A stretch of 64,000 nt of DNA from Auanema rhodensis (Eukaryota > Nematoda > Chromadorea > Rhabditida > Rhabditidae): NCBI GenBank assembly GCA_964057225.1, contig OZ059900.1:5652501-5716500 (forward strand). Direction: 5' to 3'. Below the pieces are notes generated by a model. It was given only the letters and a program-made list of their open reading frames with translations, made no database searches and was not told the DNA's origin. The position numbers and the translations under genes were made by a program. Shown in pieces: positions 39,171 through 52,061 of this stretch (the stretch's first letter is position 1; every line of letters begins with the position of its first letter).

Positions 39171-42102
39171 TTTCTGCGTTTTTTAAGAAAATCGATAGCA
39201 TATCGAAAATCCAAAAAACGCTCGGATGGATTTTGAACAAGGAAAAGTGTTTATTTTGGTATTTGAAAGCTGATATCTCTGTTTAAACTCAATATTTTTG
39301 AATTTTAATTAAGTCTTTCTGTAGTTCTGAATCACTGCTTCTCGCTTACAAAGATTTCAACTACTTTCTCGTTTGGTTCGAAAGTTAAAGCTTCATGAAT
39401 ATGAGACATGAAGCCTAAAGTTAGACTTTGAACTGCTCTATCTCTTTAACTATAAAGAATTTCAACAATTTTCGATCGGATTCACAATCTACGTACTGAG
39501 ATCTATCGAATGAACTGTCTATATTGAAGTTTGGAGCACTTTGAAATTTTGAAAATTATTGAAATTAGCTATTTTCAGGTTTGAGAAATAAAAATATTGC
39601 GTTTTCTAACTTTTAACTAGCTCAGACGATAGAGTTGAACATGCTGTTTTCAAATTTAAAAATGCCGATTTTCAATTTTCGCTTCTGAAGGAGTTATGAG
39701 ACTTTAAAGTTGTTGACGTTGAGTATTCAGAAGGATATATCTCCGTTCAGACAAATTTTCAGGAATTCGCAATTAGCAGATTCTACTTCTACGAGTTTGA
39801 TTTACCTATGTAATGAATTTCGAAAGTTTTGCTCGAAATTTTTGGTTTTTGATGAAATGATCCCATTCCATATACTCCCCCCTTACCTACTTTTCGACCA
39901 AAAACATCCGTCACCCCAGAAACATTTTGAAAATTTCTATTTTTTTTTGTTAATTATATGATATTATCTATAACAAATTAAAGTTTTATAGACGAAACAA
40001 CGTTAAGGTTGCTATTCTTATACTTGGAATCTTAGTTTCTCATTATATTCTCCTTTGAACATCAAAACGAGATTGCCCATACATTAGAAGATGAAACAAG
40101 GATAATCTTGGAATATATATCTGAGTTCATATCACATAGTTAACTATGACATATAAATAACGTCAAAAACTATAATTATCTAAAACTCTTCTGAAACTAT
40201 GAAAGTAAAAAAAACTTCAGAGTAGACGGTTTATCGATCGATTTTCATTGAAAAAATAGGTAAGGGGGGAGTATATGGAATGGGATGATTTCTTCAATAA
40301 CAAAAAATTTCGAGCAAAACCTTCGAAATTCATTACATAGGTAAATCAAACTCGTAGAAGTAGAATCTGCTAATTGCGAATTCCTGAAAATTTGTCTGAA
40401 CGGAGATATATCCTTCTGAATACTCAACGTCAACAACTTTAAAGTCTCATAACTCCTTCAGAAGCGAAAATTGAAAATCGGCATTTTTAAATTTGAAAAC
40501 AGCATGTTCAACTCTATCGTCTGAGCTAGTTAAAAGTTAGAAAACGCAATATTTTTATTTCTCAAACCTGAAAATAGCTAATTTCAATAATTTTCAAAAT
40601 TTCAAAGTGCTCCAAACTTCAATATAGACAGTTCATTCGATAGATCTCAGTACGTAGATTGTGAATCCGATCGAAAATTGTTGAAATTCTTTATAGTTAA
40701 AGAGATAGAGCAGTTCAAAGTCTAACTTTAGGCTTCATGTCTCATATTCATGAAGCTTTAACTTTCAAACCAAACGAGAAAGTAGTTGAAATCTTTGTAA
40801 ACGAGAAGCAGTGATTCAGAACTACAGAAAGACTTAATTAAAATTCAAAAATATTGAGTTTAAACAGAGATATCAGCTTTCAAATACCAAAATAAACACT
40901 TTTCCTTGTTCAAAATCCATCCGAGCGTTTTTTGGATTTTCGATATGCTATCGATTTTCTTAAAAAACGCAGAAAGGGATTGTACTTGCCCGTGTAGAAT
41001 GCAGTCCAATACTCGGACCACTAGACCACTATGTTCATATTGTTATTGTTTAATTCTCATACATCAGGTGATAAGTACGATAATTAACTGCAAAATGGAG
41101 CAAATCGTTGTTTACACCAGAATCAAGGATTGTGAAGCTGATATAAGGTATTCAGAATATATAGGGAGAATACATGATGAAGTAGGAAGGACATATTGCA
41201 ATGGAGTGTGGTTTTGAGGGAGAGATAGACAGAGAGAGATGGAGAGAGAGAGAGAGAGAGTTGTGAATATTTTTATTTTTGTAACTTACCTGGAGAGGAT
41301 CTGATCCAAGGAGAGTTTATCAACTAACCTGAAACACAACCATTACACCAAGATGTTATACTATTTGATGTTAAAAAACAATATATAACAGAGCAAAAAT
41401 CAATAAGGAACTAAAGAGAATACGGTTTCTATATTGTGATTCATGTTGGAATGAATCTCTTATCTGAATCAGATTCTTTTTATTTTCCTCACTAAATAGA
41501 TAGTGAGAATTCAAAATTAGAATAAAAGGGTCTTGAGAGGCCCGTTATAATTTATTTTTCTGCTTAAACGATTAACCTGACCTCACATAGTTGTGCACCG
41601 TATGCCACATGGGGGCAGATTACTTGTTCATTTTTTCTAAGATATCCCTGACTTGGCAGATTGTTGTGTAGTGTTAAAGAATTGAAAAACCAAACTTCTT
41701 TCGAATAGTTAGACCAAAACTACTTTTGTTTGTAAAAATAAACAAAACTATGAAAGATAACATGAAACATTTATTGAAAAACAAGACAATTTTTGAAAAT
41801 AAGAAAGAAAAATCAATTTCAGCAATAATCGAGATGTCTATTCTGAATCGCTAGAACCGTTGAAACAATGTTCGACTGAAAACAGATGATTACAACGAAA
41901 AAAAAGAAAACTCACTGTTGCTGTGCCAAAAGTGTTTTCAGCTTCCTGAAATGTTTTCGGTTTGCATCATAATGAATCAATAATATGCCAAAGGCATTTG
42001 AATTAATGACAGTGATAATCAAAAAATCCGCGTATCAATGGAGCACATATCTGATTATCAATAATTATTTTCTGAAACTTTTTTTTTCTGAAAATAGAAA
42101 AA

Positions 42103-42220
42103 GCTTACGGCACCCGGGATTCCCAAGCCGTCTCCGATCCAAGTACTAACCGGGCCCAACGTTGCTTGACTTGCCAGATCGGACGGGATGGCGTACTTTC
42201 AACGTGGTATGGTCGTAAGC
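42103..42220 (-). rRNA. 5S ribosomal RNA (right arm)
   Basis: Exact mirror of the gene at 37926-38043, with the same internal control region and T-run terminator (As at 42098-42102 on the plus strand). The two 5S genes converge on the palindrome centre. Confidence 0.94.
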
Positions 42221-42345
42221 GAAGTTAAAGTTTAGTTTTGCGGTTATAATTGTGAACGTGGAAGTAGAAAGTGCATCATGTTTGTTTGCTGATATTAGCA
42301 TTAACCATCGCGTTTTGAAGGTACTTCGATGAGAGTGATTATTGT

Positions 42346-42448
42346 CCCCCAAAGAGAATGGGCCGTTCCCGACAGCAGTGATCGGGTCGACCCGTGAGAT
42401 GGAGCTAGCAAGCCAGCATCTACCTCAAGTCTCAAAAATCGGTTAACC
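42346..42448 (-). ncRNA. Candidate spliced-leader RNA gene (right arm)
   Basis: Mirror image of 37698-37800, with no difference seen. It faces the 5S gene at 42103-42220 in the same relative order as in the left arm. Confidence 0.42.
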
Positions 42449-42505
42449 TTATTGTGATCCAATAGAACACATATCGAAGGTTATTTTGATAGGAACGATT
42501 ATTCT

Positions 42506-42612
42506 CCCCCAAAGGGGATGGGCCGTTCACGCCAGCAGTGCAAGAGCGGGTCGATCCGTGGAATGGAGCTAGCAAGCCAGCATCTACCTCAAGTCTCAAA
42601 AATCAATTAACC
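42506..42612 (-). ncRNA. Candidate spliced-leader RNA gene, outer right module
   Basis: The mirror of the truncated left module, but here the leader is complete (starts GGTTAATTG, ends GACTTGAG before GTAGATG) because the right arm runs past 42600. Its leader differs from the inner module at CC/TT, so two leader variants exist in this window. Confidence 0.4.
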
Positions 42613-42643
42613 TTATTGTGAACCAATGGAACACATATCAGCA

Positions 42644-42817
42644 GCATTCAAATTCTGAACAGCTTACGACATAAGATAAAACATCTAAAGTAAAATAGTC
42701 TTACTGAGCTTTCAGAACAGTTCAGATTAATTTTCTTTGCTGCCACAGAAGAAAGATGTGGTGCATTTGAATCCTAAATCATCAAACGGTGAAAATATCT
42801 GAATAAGTTTATACCAT
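42644..42817 (-). pseudogene. WDR5-like copy 0, 5' fragment
   Basis: It contains the start-codon exon (42815-42817), the second exon (42705-42773, DSNAPHLSSVAAKKINL..) and the first bases of the third (up to 42654). The palindrome sequence takes over at the ATCAGCAG overlap. It is the other half of the split copy at 36804-37545; about 1.0 kb of gene between them is missing. Confidence 0.88.
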
Positions 42818-43771
42818 TTTAAAAAACGTTTGTGATGTTAATTTGAGTGAGAAATGTAAACCTGAAAAGAAAAAAAATAGGTTTGGAATAATGAAAATAA
42901 AATTATTTCCCATAAGCTAATTGTATAGAATAGTTTGCAAGTTATTTAAGTATTCACAACATATAAAACGTTTACCTATCCAAACAGAATAAACTAAACA
43001 GCAACATGTCATAGAAATACCAAGTATTACATAAATGAATATTAGGATGTACAATCATATCCGATCCTACACGCTGAGAAAACCCAATGAAACCAACAAT
43101 ATCATTACTTCCGCCATGTTACAACAATCAGTTATCTCATAAACAAAATAAAATTATGTTCTCCTCAAAAGAAATTGGAAAACAAAGTATACTAACCTAT
43201 AGCTATGATGACATTTAAAATATTAAGAAAATCAATAATTATCTAGAAAAAAACAATAAATATTCAAATATTCAAATTTTCGAAATGTACAGAATATTGG
43301 CACTGGACCACATATTCCTAACTAACAATGTTTAAAAAATTAATTGATTAAACAAAGAGGAAAAAAATGTGGAAGACAGATTACAAACATCTCAATGCGG
43401 AGAAAATAACGGAAACATAACAGGATGACTGTAGCAGACAGTATATACCCATTTGTCTGCATATTTTACCATCTACAGTCGTAAAACAGACAATCTTGAT
43501 AAAGCTTGAAGAATCCCAAAAGGGTTTGTTCAAATACGAAATATTTTTTTTGAAATTTACAGAAAGGTTAGTTGTAAAATAAAGTACAGATAATCTTGGA
43601 TGAAACCAACATTACTACAAGACAATTGATATCAGTGATACAATAAGAGTTTCTTTATTATAACAAGAACAACAAGAAAACAAATATTAGCCTGAGGCCA
43701 AAACAAAATAAAAAGTCTTGTAGACTTATGCAAACATAAAACGTGCAACAAAAAGTTTTCAACTGATTCCA

Positions 43772-45579
43772 TCAACAATCACTCTTCCAAACACGAATGG
43801 TCGTATAAGGTTCAAGTCCGCTGGTAACAATCGAATTTTCAGTTGGATGACAATCCATGGCTCCAATAACTTCTGAACAATAAACTATGCTCTTACAATC
43901 GTAATAATCACAAGCCAACCAGACATTCCTGTGATAGCTTGTACCACATTTTGGCTTTCCATATCCCAAATCAAGAGTTTCTTATCTTCAGATCCACACA
44001 TTATAAACTGAATGAATTCATGCAGCATGCAACAAAGCGTGCCTATTACCTGTCCTGATGTAAAAGAGAAGCAGCAGTCAAGTTTATATCCCTCGTTTTT
44101 ATGTCCCTTGTAGAGTTTCAAACAATTTTCTTCTTGCCAATCCCATAATTTAATGAAACTAAATTTCATAAATAAAAAAGCAAACATCCAATAGAAAACT
44201 TTACCCGTCAAACGTAGCTGACAAGATATATTTTCCATTAGGAGAGAATCTTGCAAAAGACACAGGATATGAATTACCGTCTGCAGTCATTAGGTAAGAT
44301 AGATAAAAAATTACATAAACAACAATCCTGAGATCCGTCTGCAATTATCGACTTTACACATAAGCGAGTATTGGAATTCCAAATACGGATCAATCCATCG
44401 TAAGCAGCAGTGCAGAAGTGAGTTCCATCACTGCAAATCAAAACAGTTTCACAAGCAACAAAACTAAAACTCACAAATTGAAATAAACAGCTGATACAAA
44501 ACCACAATGAGCATCTAACTGATGGAGACACAGTCCTGTGTTAACACTCCAAACACGTACAGTACCATCAATTGAGCCTGATATAACAAGCTTGCAAACA
44601 AAAGATTATGTCTAAAACAGCCAAACCTGATAAAGCTAACTTTGACTGCGGACACAAACTACAGCACAAAGCTTTCTGTTCATGTCCTTCAAAAACGCGA
44701 ATACACTTGCCGGACAATTGCTCCCAGAGCTTAAAAACGAAAAATTACAAGAATTTTCAATGTTAAATACCCTGCAAGTGCAATCGTCTGATGCTGAAAA
44801 CAACAACTTATCGTCCGAGCTCCACACAAGATCATTAACTCCTAATTTATGACCAGACATCTGGATAAAAATATTGTACCACCATATATATGCTTACGAA
44901 CCGTTTTCATAACTGCGCCGTTTATATAATTCCAAATTTTAATCATGCTATCGGAGGAAGCGGACGCAATGAAACTACCACAGTATGAGAACTTAACCGC
45001 ATTTACTGCTCTAGTGTGGCCATTCAAAGCAATGAATTCAACATAGTTCGGGCTTTTCTTTTTTTCGACCTAGAACGAATGAAAACTGTTTTTCGTTCTA
45101 ATGATAACACATTTCCTAACCTCTAAGTTATCATTCCTAGAATTCGCAGTTCTTTCCATCATCTCTTCATACACTTCATTACATTCCATTTCTTCAGGTA
45201 TAATGATGAATTCCTCCATAATATCATCGTCATCCTGTAATAAACAGTTTAAATTTGCAATTTCGAGAAAGAAACCTCATCGATAAGGTGAGATTCTTCT
45301 GATTTTGTGCAAGATAGCAAATTCGCTGTATTACTTTCACTCTTACTGTTGTTCTGAGAACTAAAATCTGAATGGAAGCCAGATTCCTTGTTTTCAGCAT
45401 CAGCAGCATTCAAATTCTGAACAGCTTACGACATAAGATAAAACATCTAAAGTAAAATAGTCTTACTGAGCTTTCAGAACAGTTCAGATTAATTTTCTTT
45501 GCTGCCACAGAAGAAAGATGTGGTGCATTTGAATCCTAAATTATCAAACGGTGAAAATATCTGAATAAGTTTATACCAT
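43772..45579 (-). CDS. wdr-5: WDR5-like WD40 protein, array copy 1
   Basis: WD40 propeller homologous to WDR5, the scaffold of COMPASS/MLL histone H3K4 methyltransferases. Thirteen exons, 1272 nt, 423 aa: 45577-45579, 45467-45535, 45276-45416, 45121-45234, 44902-45069, 44771-44860, 44627-44729, 44475-44577, 44324-44430, 44205-44280, 44050-44158, 43920-44007, 43772-43872. The first coding exon is the ATG alone. An acidic, Ser-rich N-terminus (about 120 aa) precedes seven repeats, with SGHKLGVNDLVWSSDDKLL, SSSYDG-like AAYDGLIRIW, FSPNGKYILSATFDG, KLYKGHKNEGYKLDC and CHPTENSIVTSG, and the WDR5-type end TIRVWKSDC. C. elegans has three wdr-5 paralogues; the exact orthologue is uncertain. The 5' UTR exon starts at a TTTTCTTTTCAG acceptor near 45622. 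Confidence 0.95.
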
Positions 45580-46534
45580 TTTAAAAAACGTTTGTGATGT
45601 TAATTTGAGTGAGAAATGTAAACCTGAAAAGAAAAAAAATAGGTTTGGAATAATGAAAATAAAATTATTCCCCATAAGCTAATTGTATAGAATAGTTTGC
45701 AAGTTATTTAAGTATTCACAACATATAAAACGTTTACCTATCCAAACAGAATAAACTAAACAGCAACATGTCATAGAAATACCAAGTATTACATAAATGA
45801 ATATTAGGATGTACAATCATATCCGATCCTACACGCTGAGAAAACCCAATGAAACCAACAATATCATTACTTCCGCCATGTTACAACAATCAGTTATCTC
45901 ATAAACAAAATAAAATTATGTTCTCCTCAAAAGAAAATTGGAAAACAAAGTATACTAACCTATAGCTATGATGACATTTAAAATATTAAGAAAATCAATA
46001 ATTATTTAGAAAAAAACAATAAATATTCAAATATTCAAATTTTCGAAATGTCCAGAATATTGGCACTGGACCACATATTCCTAATTAACAATGTTTAAAA
46101 AATTAATTAATTAAACAAAGAGGAAAAAAATGTGGAAGACAGATGACAAACATCTCAATGCGGAGAAAATAACGGAAACATAACAGGATGACTGTAGCAG
46201 ACAGTATATACCCATTTGTCTGCATATTTTACCATCTACAGTCGTAAAACAGACAATCTTGATAAAGCTTGAAGAATCCCAAAAGGGTTTGTTCAAATAC
46301 GAAATATTTTTTTTGAAATTTACAGAAAGGTTAGTTGTAAAATAAAGTACAGATAATCTTGGATGAAACCAACATTACTACAAGACAATTGATATCAGTG
46401 ATACAATAAGAGTTTCTTTATTATAACAAGAACAACAAGAAAACAAATATTAGCCTGAGGCCAAAACAAAATAAAAAGTCTTGTAGACTTATGCAAACAT
46501 AAAACGTGCAACAAAAAGTTTTCAACTGATTCCA

Positions 46535-48342
46535 TCAACAATCACTCTTCCAAACACGAATGGTCGTATAAGGTTCAAGTCCGCTGGTAACAATCGAATT
46601 TTCAGTTGGATGACAATCCATGGCTCCAATAACTTCTGAACAATAAACTATGCTCTTACAATCGTAATAATCACAAGCCAACCAGACATTCCTGTGATAG
46701 CTTGTACCACATTTTGGCTTTCCATATCCCAAATCAAGAGTTTCTTATCTTCAGATCCACACATTATAAACTGAATGAATTCATGCAGCATGCAACAAAG
46801 CGTGCCTATTACCTGTCCTGATGTAAAAGAGAAGCAGCAGTCAAGTTTATATCCCTCGTTTTTATGTCCCTTGTAGAGTTTCAAACAATTTTCTTCTTGC
46901 CAATCCCATAATTTAATGAAACTAAATTTCATAAATAAAAAAGCAAACATCCAATAGAAAACTTTACCCGTCAAACGTAGCTGACAAGATATATTTTCCA
47001 TTAGGAGAGAATCTTGCAAAAGACACAGGATATGAATTACCGTCTGCAGTCATTAGGTAAGATAGATAAAAAATTACATAAACAACAATCCTGAGATCCG
47101 TCTGCAATTATCGACTTTACACATAAGCGAGTATTGGAATTCCAAATACGGATCAATCCATCGTAAGCAGCAGTGCAGAAGTGAGTTCCATCACTGCAAA
47201 TCAAAACAGTTTCACAAGCAACAAAACTAAAACTCACAAATTGAAATAAACAGCTGATACAAAACCACAATGAGCATCTAACTGATGGAGACACAGCCCT
47301 GTGTTAACACTCCAAACACGTACAGTACCATCAATTGAGCCTGATATAACAAGCTTGCAAACAAAAGATTATGTCTAAAACAGCCAAACCTGATAAAGCT
47401 AACTTTGACTGCGGACACAAACTACAGCACAAAGCTTTCTGTTCATGTCCTTCAAAAACGCGAATACACTTGCCGGACAATTGCTCCCAGAGCTTAAAAA
47501 CGAAAAATTACAAGAATTTTCAATGTTAAATACCCTGCAAGTGCAATCGTCTGATGCTGAAAACAACAACTTATCGTCCGAGCTCCACACAAGATCATTA
47601 ACTCCTAATTTATGACCAGACATCTGGATAAAAATATTGTACCACCATATATATGCTTACGAACCGTTTTCATAACTGCGCCGTTTATATAATTCCAAAT
47701 TTTAATCATGCTATCGGAGGAAGCGGACGCAATGAAACTACCACAGTATGAGAACTTAACCGCATTTACTGCTCTAGTGTGGCCATTCAAAGCAATGAAT
47801 TCAACATAGTTCGGGCTTTTCTTTTTTTCGACCTAGAACGAATGAAAACTGTTTTTCGTTTTAATGATAACACATTTCCTAACCTCTAAGTTATCATTCC
47901 TAGAAATCGCAGTTCTTTCCATCATCTCTTCATACACTTCATTACATTCCATTTCTTCAGGTATAATGATGAATTCCTCCATAATATCATCGTCATCCTG
48001 TAATAAACAGTTTAAATTTGCAATTTCGAGAAAGAAACCTCATCGATAAGGTGAGATTCTTCTGATTTTGTGCAAGATAGCAAATTCGCTGTATTACTTT
48101 CACTCTTACTGTTGTTCTGAGAACTAAAATCTGAATGGAAGCCAGATTCCTTGTTTTCAGCATCAGCAGCATTCAAATTCTGAACAGCTTACGACATAAG
48201 ATAAAACATCTAAAGTAAAATAGTCTTACTGAGCTTTCAGAACAGTTCAGATTAATTTTCTTTGCTGCCACAGAAGAAAGATGTGGTGCATTTGAATCCT
48301 AAATCATCAAACGGTGAAAATATCTGAATAAGTTTATACCAT
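46535..48342 (-). CDS. wdr-5: WDR5-like WD40 protein, array copy 2
   Basis: Same 13-exon structure as copy 1 shifted by 2763 bp, with ATG at 48340-48342. The protein is the same length. One coding difference is seen: in the acidic fourth exon the Asn of TANSR reads Ile here (GAATTC replaced by GATTTC on the coding strand). All splice sites are kept. Confidence 0.94.
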
Positions 48343-49298
48343 TTTAAAAAACGTTTGTGATGTTAATTTGAGTGAGAAATGTAAACCTGAAAAGAAAAAA
48401 AAATAGGTTTGGAATAATGAAAATAAAATTATTTCCCATAAGCTAATTGTATAGAATAGTTTGCAAGTTATTTAAGTATTCACAACATATAAAACGTTTA
48501 CCTATCCAAACAGAATAAACTAAACAGCAACATGTCATAGAAATACCAAGTATTACATAAATGAATATTAGGATGTACAATCATATCCGATCCTACACGC
48601 TGAGAAAACCCAATGAAACCAACAATATCATTACTTCCGCCATGTTACAACAATCAGTTATCTCATAAACAAAATAAAATTATGTTCTCCTCAAAAGAAA
48701 ATTGGAAAACAAAGTATACTAACCTATAGCTATGATGACATTTAAAATATTAAGAAAATCAATAATTATTTAGAAAAAAACAATAAATATTCAAATATTC
48801 AAATTTTCGAAATGTCCAGAATATTGGCACTGGACCACATATTCCTAATTAACAATGTTTAAAAAATTAATTAATTAAACAAAGAGGAAAAAAATGTGGA
48901 AGACAGATGACAAACATCTCAATGCGGAGAAAATAACGGAAACATAACAGGATGACTGTAGCAGACAGTATATACCCATTTGTCTGCATATTTTACCATC
49001 TACAGTCGTAAAACAGACAATCTTGATAAAGCTTGAAGAATCCCAGAAGGGTTTGTTCAAATACGAAATATTTTTTTTGAAATTTACAGAAAGGTTAGTT
49101 GTAAAATAAAGTACAGATAATCTTGGATGAAACCAACATTACTACAAGACAATTGATATCAGTGATACAATAAGAGTTTCTTTATTATAACAAGAACAAC
49201 AAGAAAACAAATATTAGCCTGAGGCCAAAACAAAATAAAAAGTCTTGTAGACTTATGCAAACATAAAACGTGCAACAAAAAGTTTTCAACTGATTCCA

Positions 49299-51106
49299 TC
49301 AACAATCACTCTTCCAAACACGAATGGTCGTATAAGGTTCAAGTCCGCTGGTAACAATCGAATTTTCAGTTGGATGACAATCCATGGCTCCAATAACTTC
49401 TGAACAATAAACTATGCTCTTACAATCGTAATAATCACAAGCCAACCAGACATTCCTGTGATAGCTTGTACCACATTTTGGCTTTCCATATCCCAAATCA
49501 AGAGTTTCTTATCTTCAGATCCACACATTATAAACTGAATGAATTCATGCAGCATGCAACAAAGCGTGCCTATTACCTGTCCTGATGTAAAAGAGAAGCA
49601 GCAGTCAAGTTTATATCCCTCGTTTTTATGTCCCTTGTAGAGTTTCAAACAATTTTCTTCTTGCCAATCCCATAATTTAATGAAACTAAATTTCATAAAT
49701 AAAAAAGCAAACATCCAATAGAAAACTTTACCCGTCAAACGTAGCTGACAAGATATATTTTCCATTAGGAGAGAATCTTGCAAAAGACACAGGATATGAA
49801 TTACCGTCTGCAGTCATTAGGTAAGATAGATAAAAAATTACATAAACAACAATCCTGAGATCCGTCTGCAATTATCGACTTTACACATAAGCGAGTATTG
49901 GAATTCCAAATACGGATCAATCCATCGTAAGCAGCAGTGCAGAAGTGAGTTCCATCACTGCAAATCAAAACAGTTTCACAAGCAACAAAACTAAAACTCA
50001 CAAATTGAAATAAACAGCTGATACAAAACCACAATGAGCATCTAACTGATGGAGACACAGCCCTGTGTTAACACTCCAAACACGTACAGTACCATCAATT
50101 GAGCCTGATATAACAAGCTTGCAAACAAAAGATTATGTCTAAAACAGCCAAACCTGATAAAGCTAACTTTGACTGCGGACACAAACTACAGCACAAAGCT
50201 TTCTGTTCATGTCCTTCAAAAACGCGAATACACTTGCCGGACAATTGCTCCCAGAGCTTAAAAACGAAAAATTACAAGAATTTTCAATGTTAAATACCCT
50301 GCAAGTGCAATCGTCTGATGCTGAAAACAACAACTTATCGTCCGAGCTCCACACAAGATCATTAACTCCTAATTTATGACCAGACATCTGGATAAAAATA
50401 TTGTACCACCATATATATGCTTACGAACCGTTTTCATAACTGCGCCGTTTATATAATTCCAAATTTTAATCATGCTATCGGAGGAAGCGGACGCAATGAA
50501 ACTACCACAGTATGAGAACTTAACCGCATTTACTGCTCTAGTGTGGCCATTCAAAGCAATGAATTCAACATAGTTCGGGCTTTTCTTTTTTTCGACCTAG
50601 AACGAATGAAAACTGTTTTTCGTTCTAATGATAACACATTTCCTAACCTCTAAGTTATCATTCCTAGAATTCGCAGTTCTTTCCATCATCTCTTCATACA
50701 CTTCATTACATTCCATTTCTTCAGGTATAATGATGAATTCCTCCATAATATCATCGTCATCCTGTAATAAACAGTTTAAATTTGCAATTTCGAGAAAGAA
50801 ACCTCATCGATAAGGTGAGATTCTTCTGATTTTGTGCAAGATAGCAAATTCGCTGTATTACTTTCACTCTTACTGTTGTTCTGAGAACTAAAATCTGAAT
50901 GGAAGCCAGATTCCTTGTTTTCAGCATCAGCAGCATTCAAATTCTGAACAGCTTACGACATAAGATAAAACATCTAAAGTAAAATAGTCTTACTGAGCTT
51001 TCAGAACAGTTCAGATTAATTTTCTTTGCTGCCACAGAAGAAAGATGTGGTGCATTTGAATCCTAAATTATCAAACGGTGAAAATATCTGAATAAGTTTA
51101 TACCAT
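49299..51106 (-). CDS. wdr-5: WDR5-like WD40 protein, array copy 3
   Basis: Same exon structure, ATG at 51104-51106, stop at 49299. No coding difference from copy 1 was found by eye other than silent changes (for example GGA/GGG in the eighth exon, shared by copies 2-5). Confidence 0.94.
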
Positions 51107-52061
51107 TTTAAAAAACGTTTGTGATGTTAATTTGAGTGAGAAATGTAAACCTGAAAAGAAAAAAAATAGGTTTGGAATAATGAAAATAAAATTATTCCCC
51201 ATAAGCTAATTGTATAGAATAGTTTGCAAGTTATTTAAGTATTCACAACATATAAAACGTTTACCTATCCAAACAGAATAAACTAAACAGCAACATGTCA
51301 TAGAAATACCAAGTATTACATAAATGAATATTAGGATGTACAATCATATCCGATCCTACACGCTGAGAAAACCCAATGAAACCAACAATATCATTACTTC
51401 CGCCATGTTACAACAATCAGTTATCTCATAAACAAAATAAAATTATGTTCTCCTCAAAAGAAAATTGGAAAACAAAGTATACTAACCTATAGCTATGATG
51501 ACATTTAAAATATTAAGAAAATCAATAATTATTTAGAAAAAAACAATAAATATTCAAATATTCAAATTTTCGAAATGTCCAGAATATTGGCACTGGACCA
51601 CATATTCCTAATTAACAATGTTTAAAAAATTAATTAATTAAACAAAGAGGAAAAAAATGTGGAAGACAGATGACAAACATCTCAATGCGGAGAAAATAAC
51701 GGAAACATAACAGGATGACTGTAGCAGACAGTATATACCCATTTGTCTGCATATTTTACCATCTACAGTCGTAAAACAGACAATCTTGATAAAGCTTGAA
51801 GAATCCCAGAAGGGTTTGTTCAAATACGAAATATTTTTTTTGAAATTTACAGAAAGGTTAGTTGTAAAATAAAGTACAGATAATCTTGGATGAAACCAAC
51901 ATTACTACAAGACAATTGATATCAGTGATACAATAAGAGTTTCTTTATTATAACAAGAACAACAAGAAAACAAATATTAGCCTGAGGCCAAAACAAAATA
52001 AAAAGTCTTGTAGACTTATGCAAACATAAAACGTGCAACAAAAAGTTTTCAACTGATTCCA

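Larger units (their letters stand above)
38785..41361. mobile_element. Foldback repeat, copy 2 (core of the palindrome)
   Basis: It shares the order and diverged sequence of the element at 2061-4692: a terminal tRNA-like module after AATAGTATAACATCTTGG, a CT microsatellite, a second tRNA-like module followed by TTTTTTAAGAAAATCGATA, then the long arm ending at ACTCCCCCCTTACCTAC. Between the two elements similarity is patchy; within this one the arms are nearly the same. It appears inserted in a 5S repeat unit, and the inverted duplication extends beyond it into the host 5S unit. Confidence 0.82.
37546..42600. repeat. 5.05 kb palindrome carrying 5S rRNA and SL-like genes
   Basis: Mirror positions sum to 80146 all the way from 37546/42600 to 39890/40256, so two arms of about 2345 bp match without net indels around a 365 bp centre (39891-40255). 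The outer arm (SL-like modules, 5S gene) looks identical between sides; mismatches appear only toward the centre, around 39840-39870. The right side continues for about 40 bp more of the 5S-unit spacer (42601-42643) that the left side lacks. The right junction has an ATCAGCAG overlap with the WDR5 unit, a microhomology join. Confidence 0.9.

Noticed and set aside
38929-41217. A 103-aa open frame mirrored in the second palindrome
   Set aside because: It runs through the CT tract and the tRNA-like module B, so it is not coding; both copies come from the inverted repeat.
46111-46296. A 61-aa minus-strand open frame in the flank of every WDR5 unit
   Set aside because: It is conserved only because the units are recent duplicates. 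It lacks a family match or splice context, and sits in likely 3' or promoter sequence.
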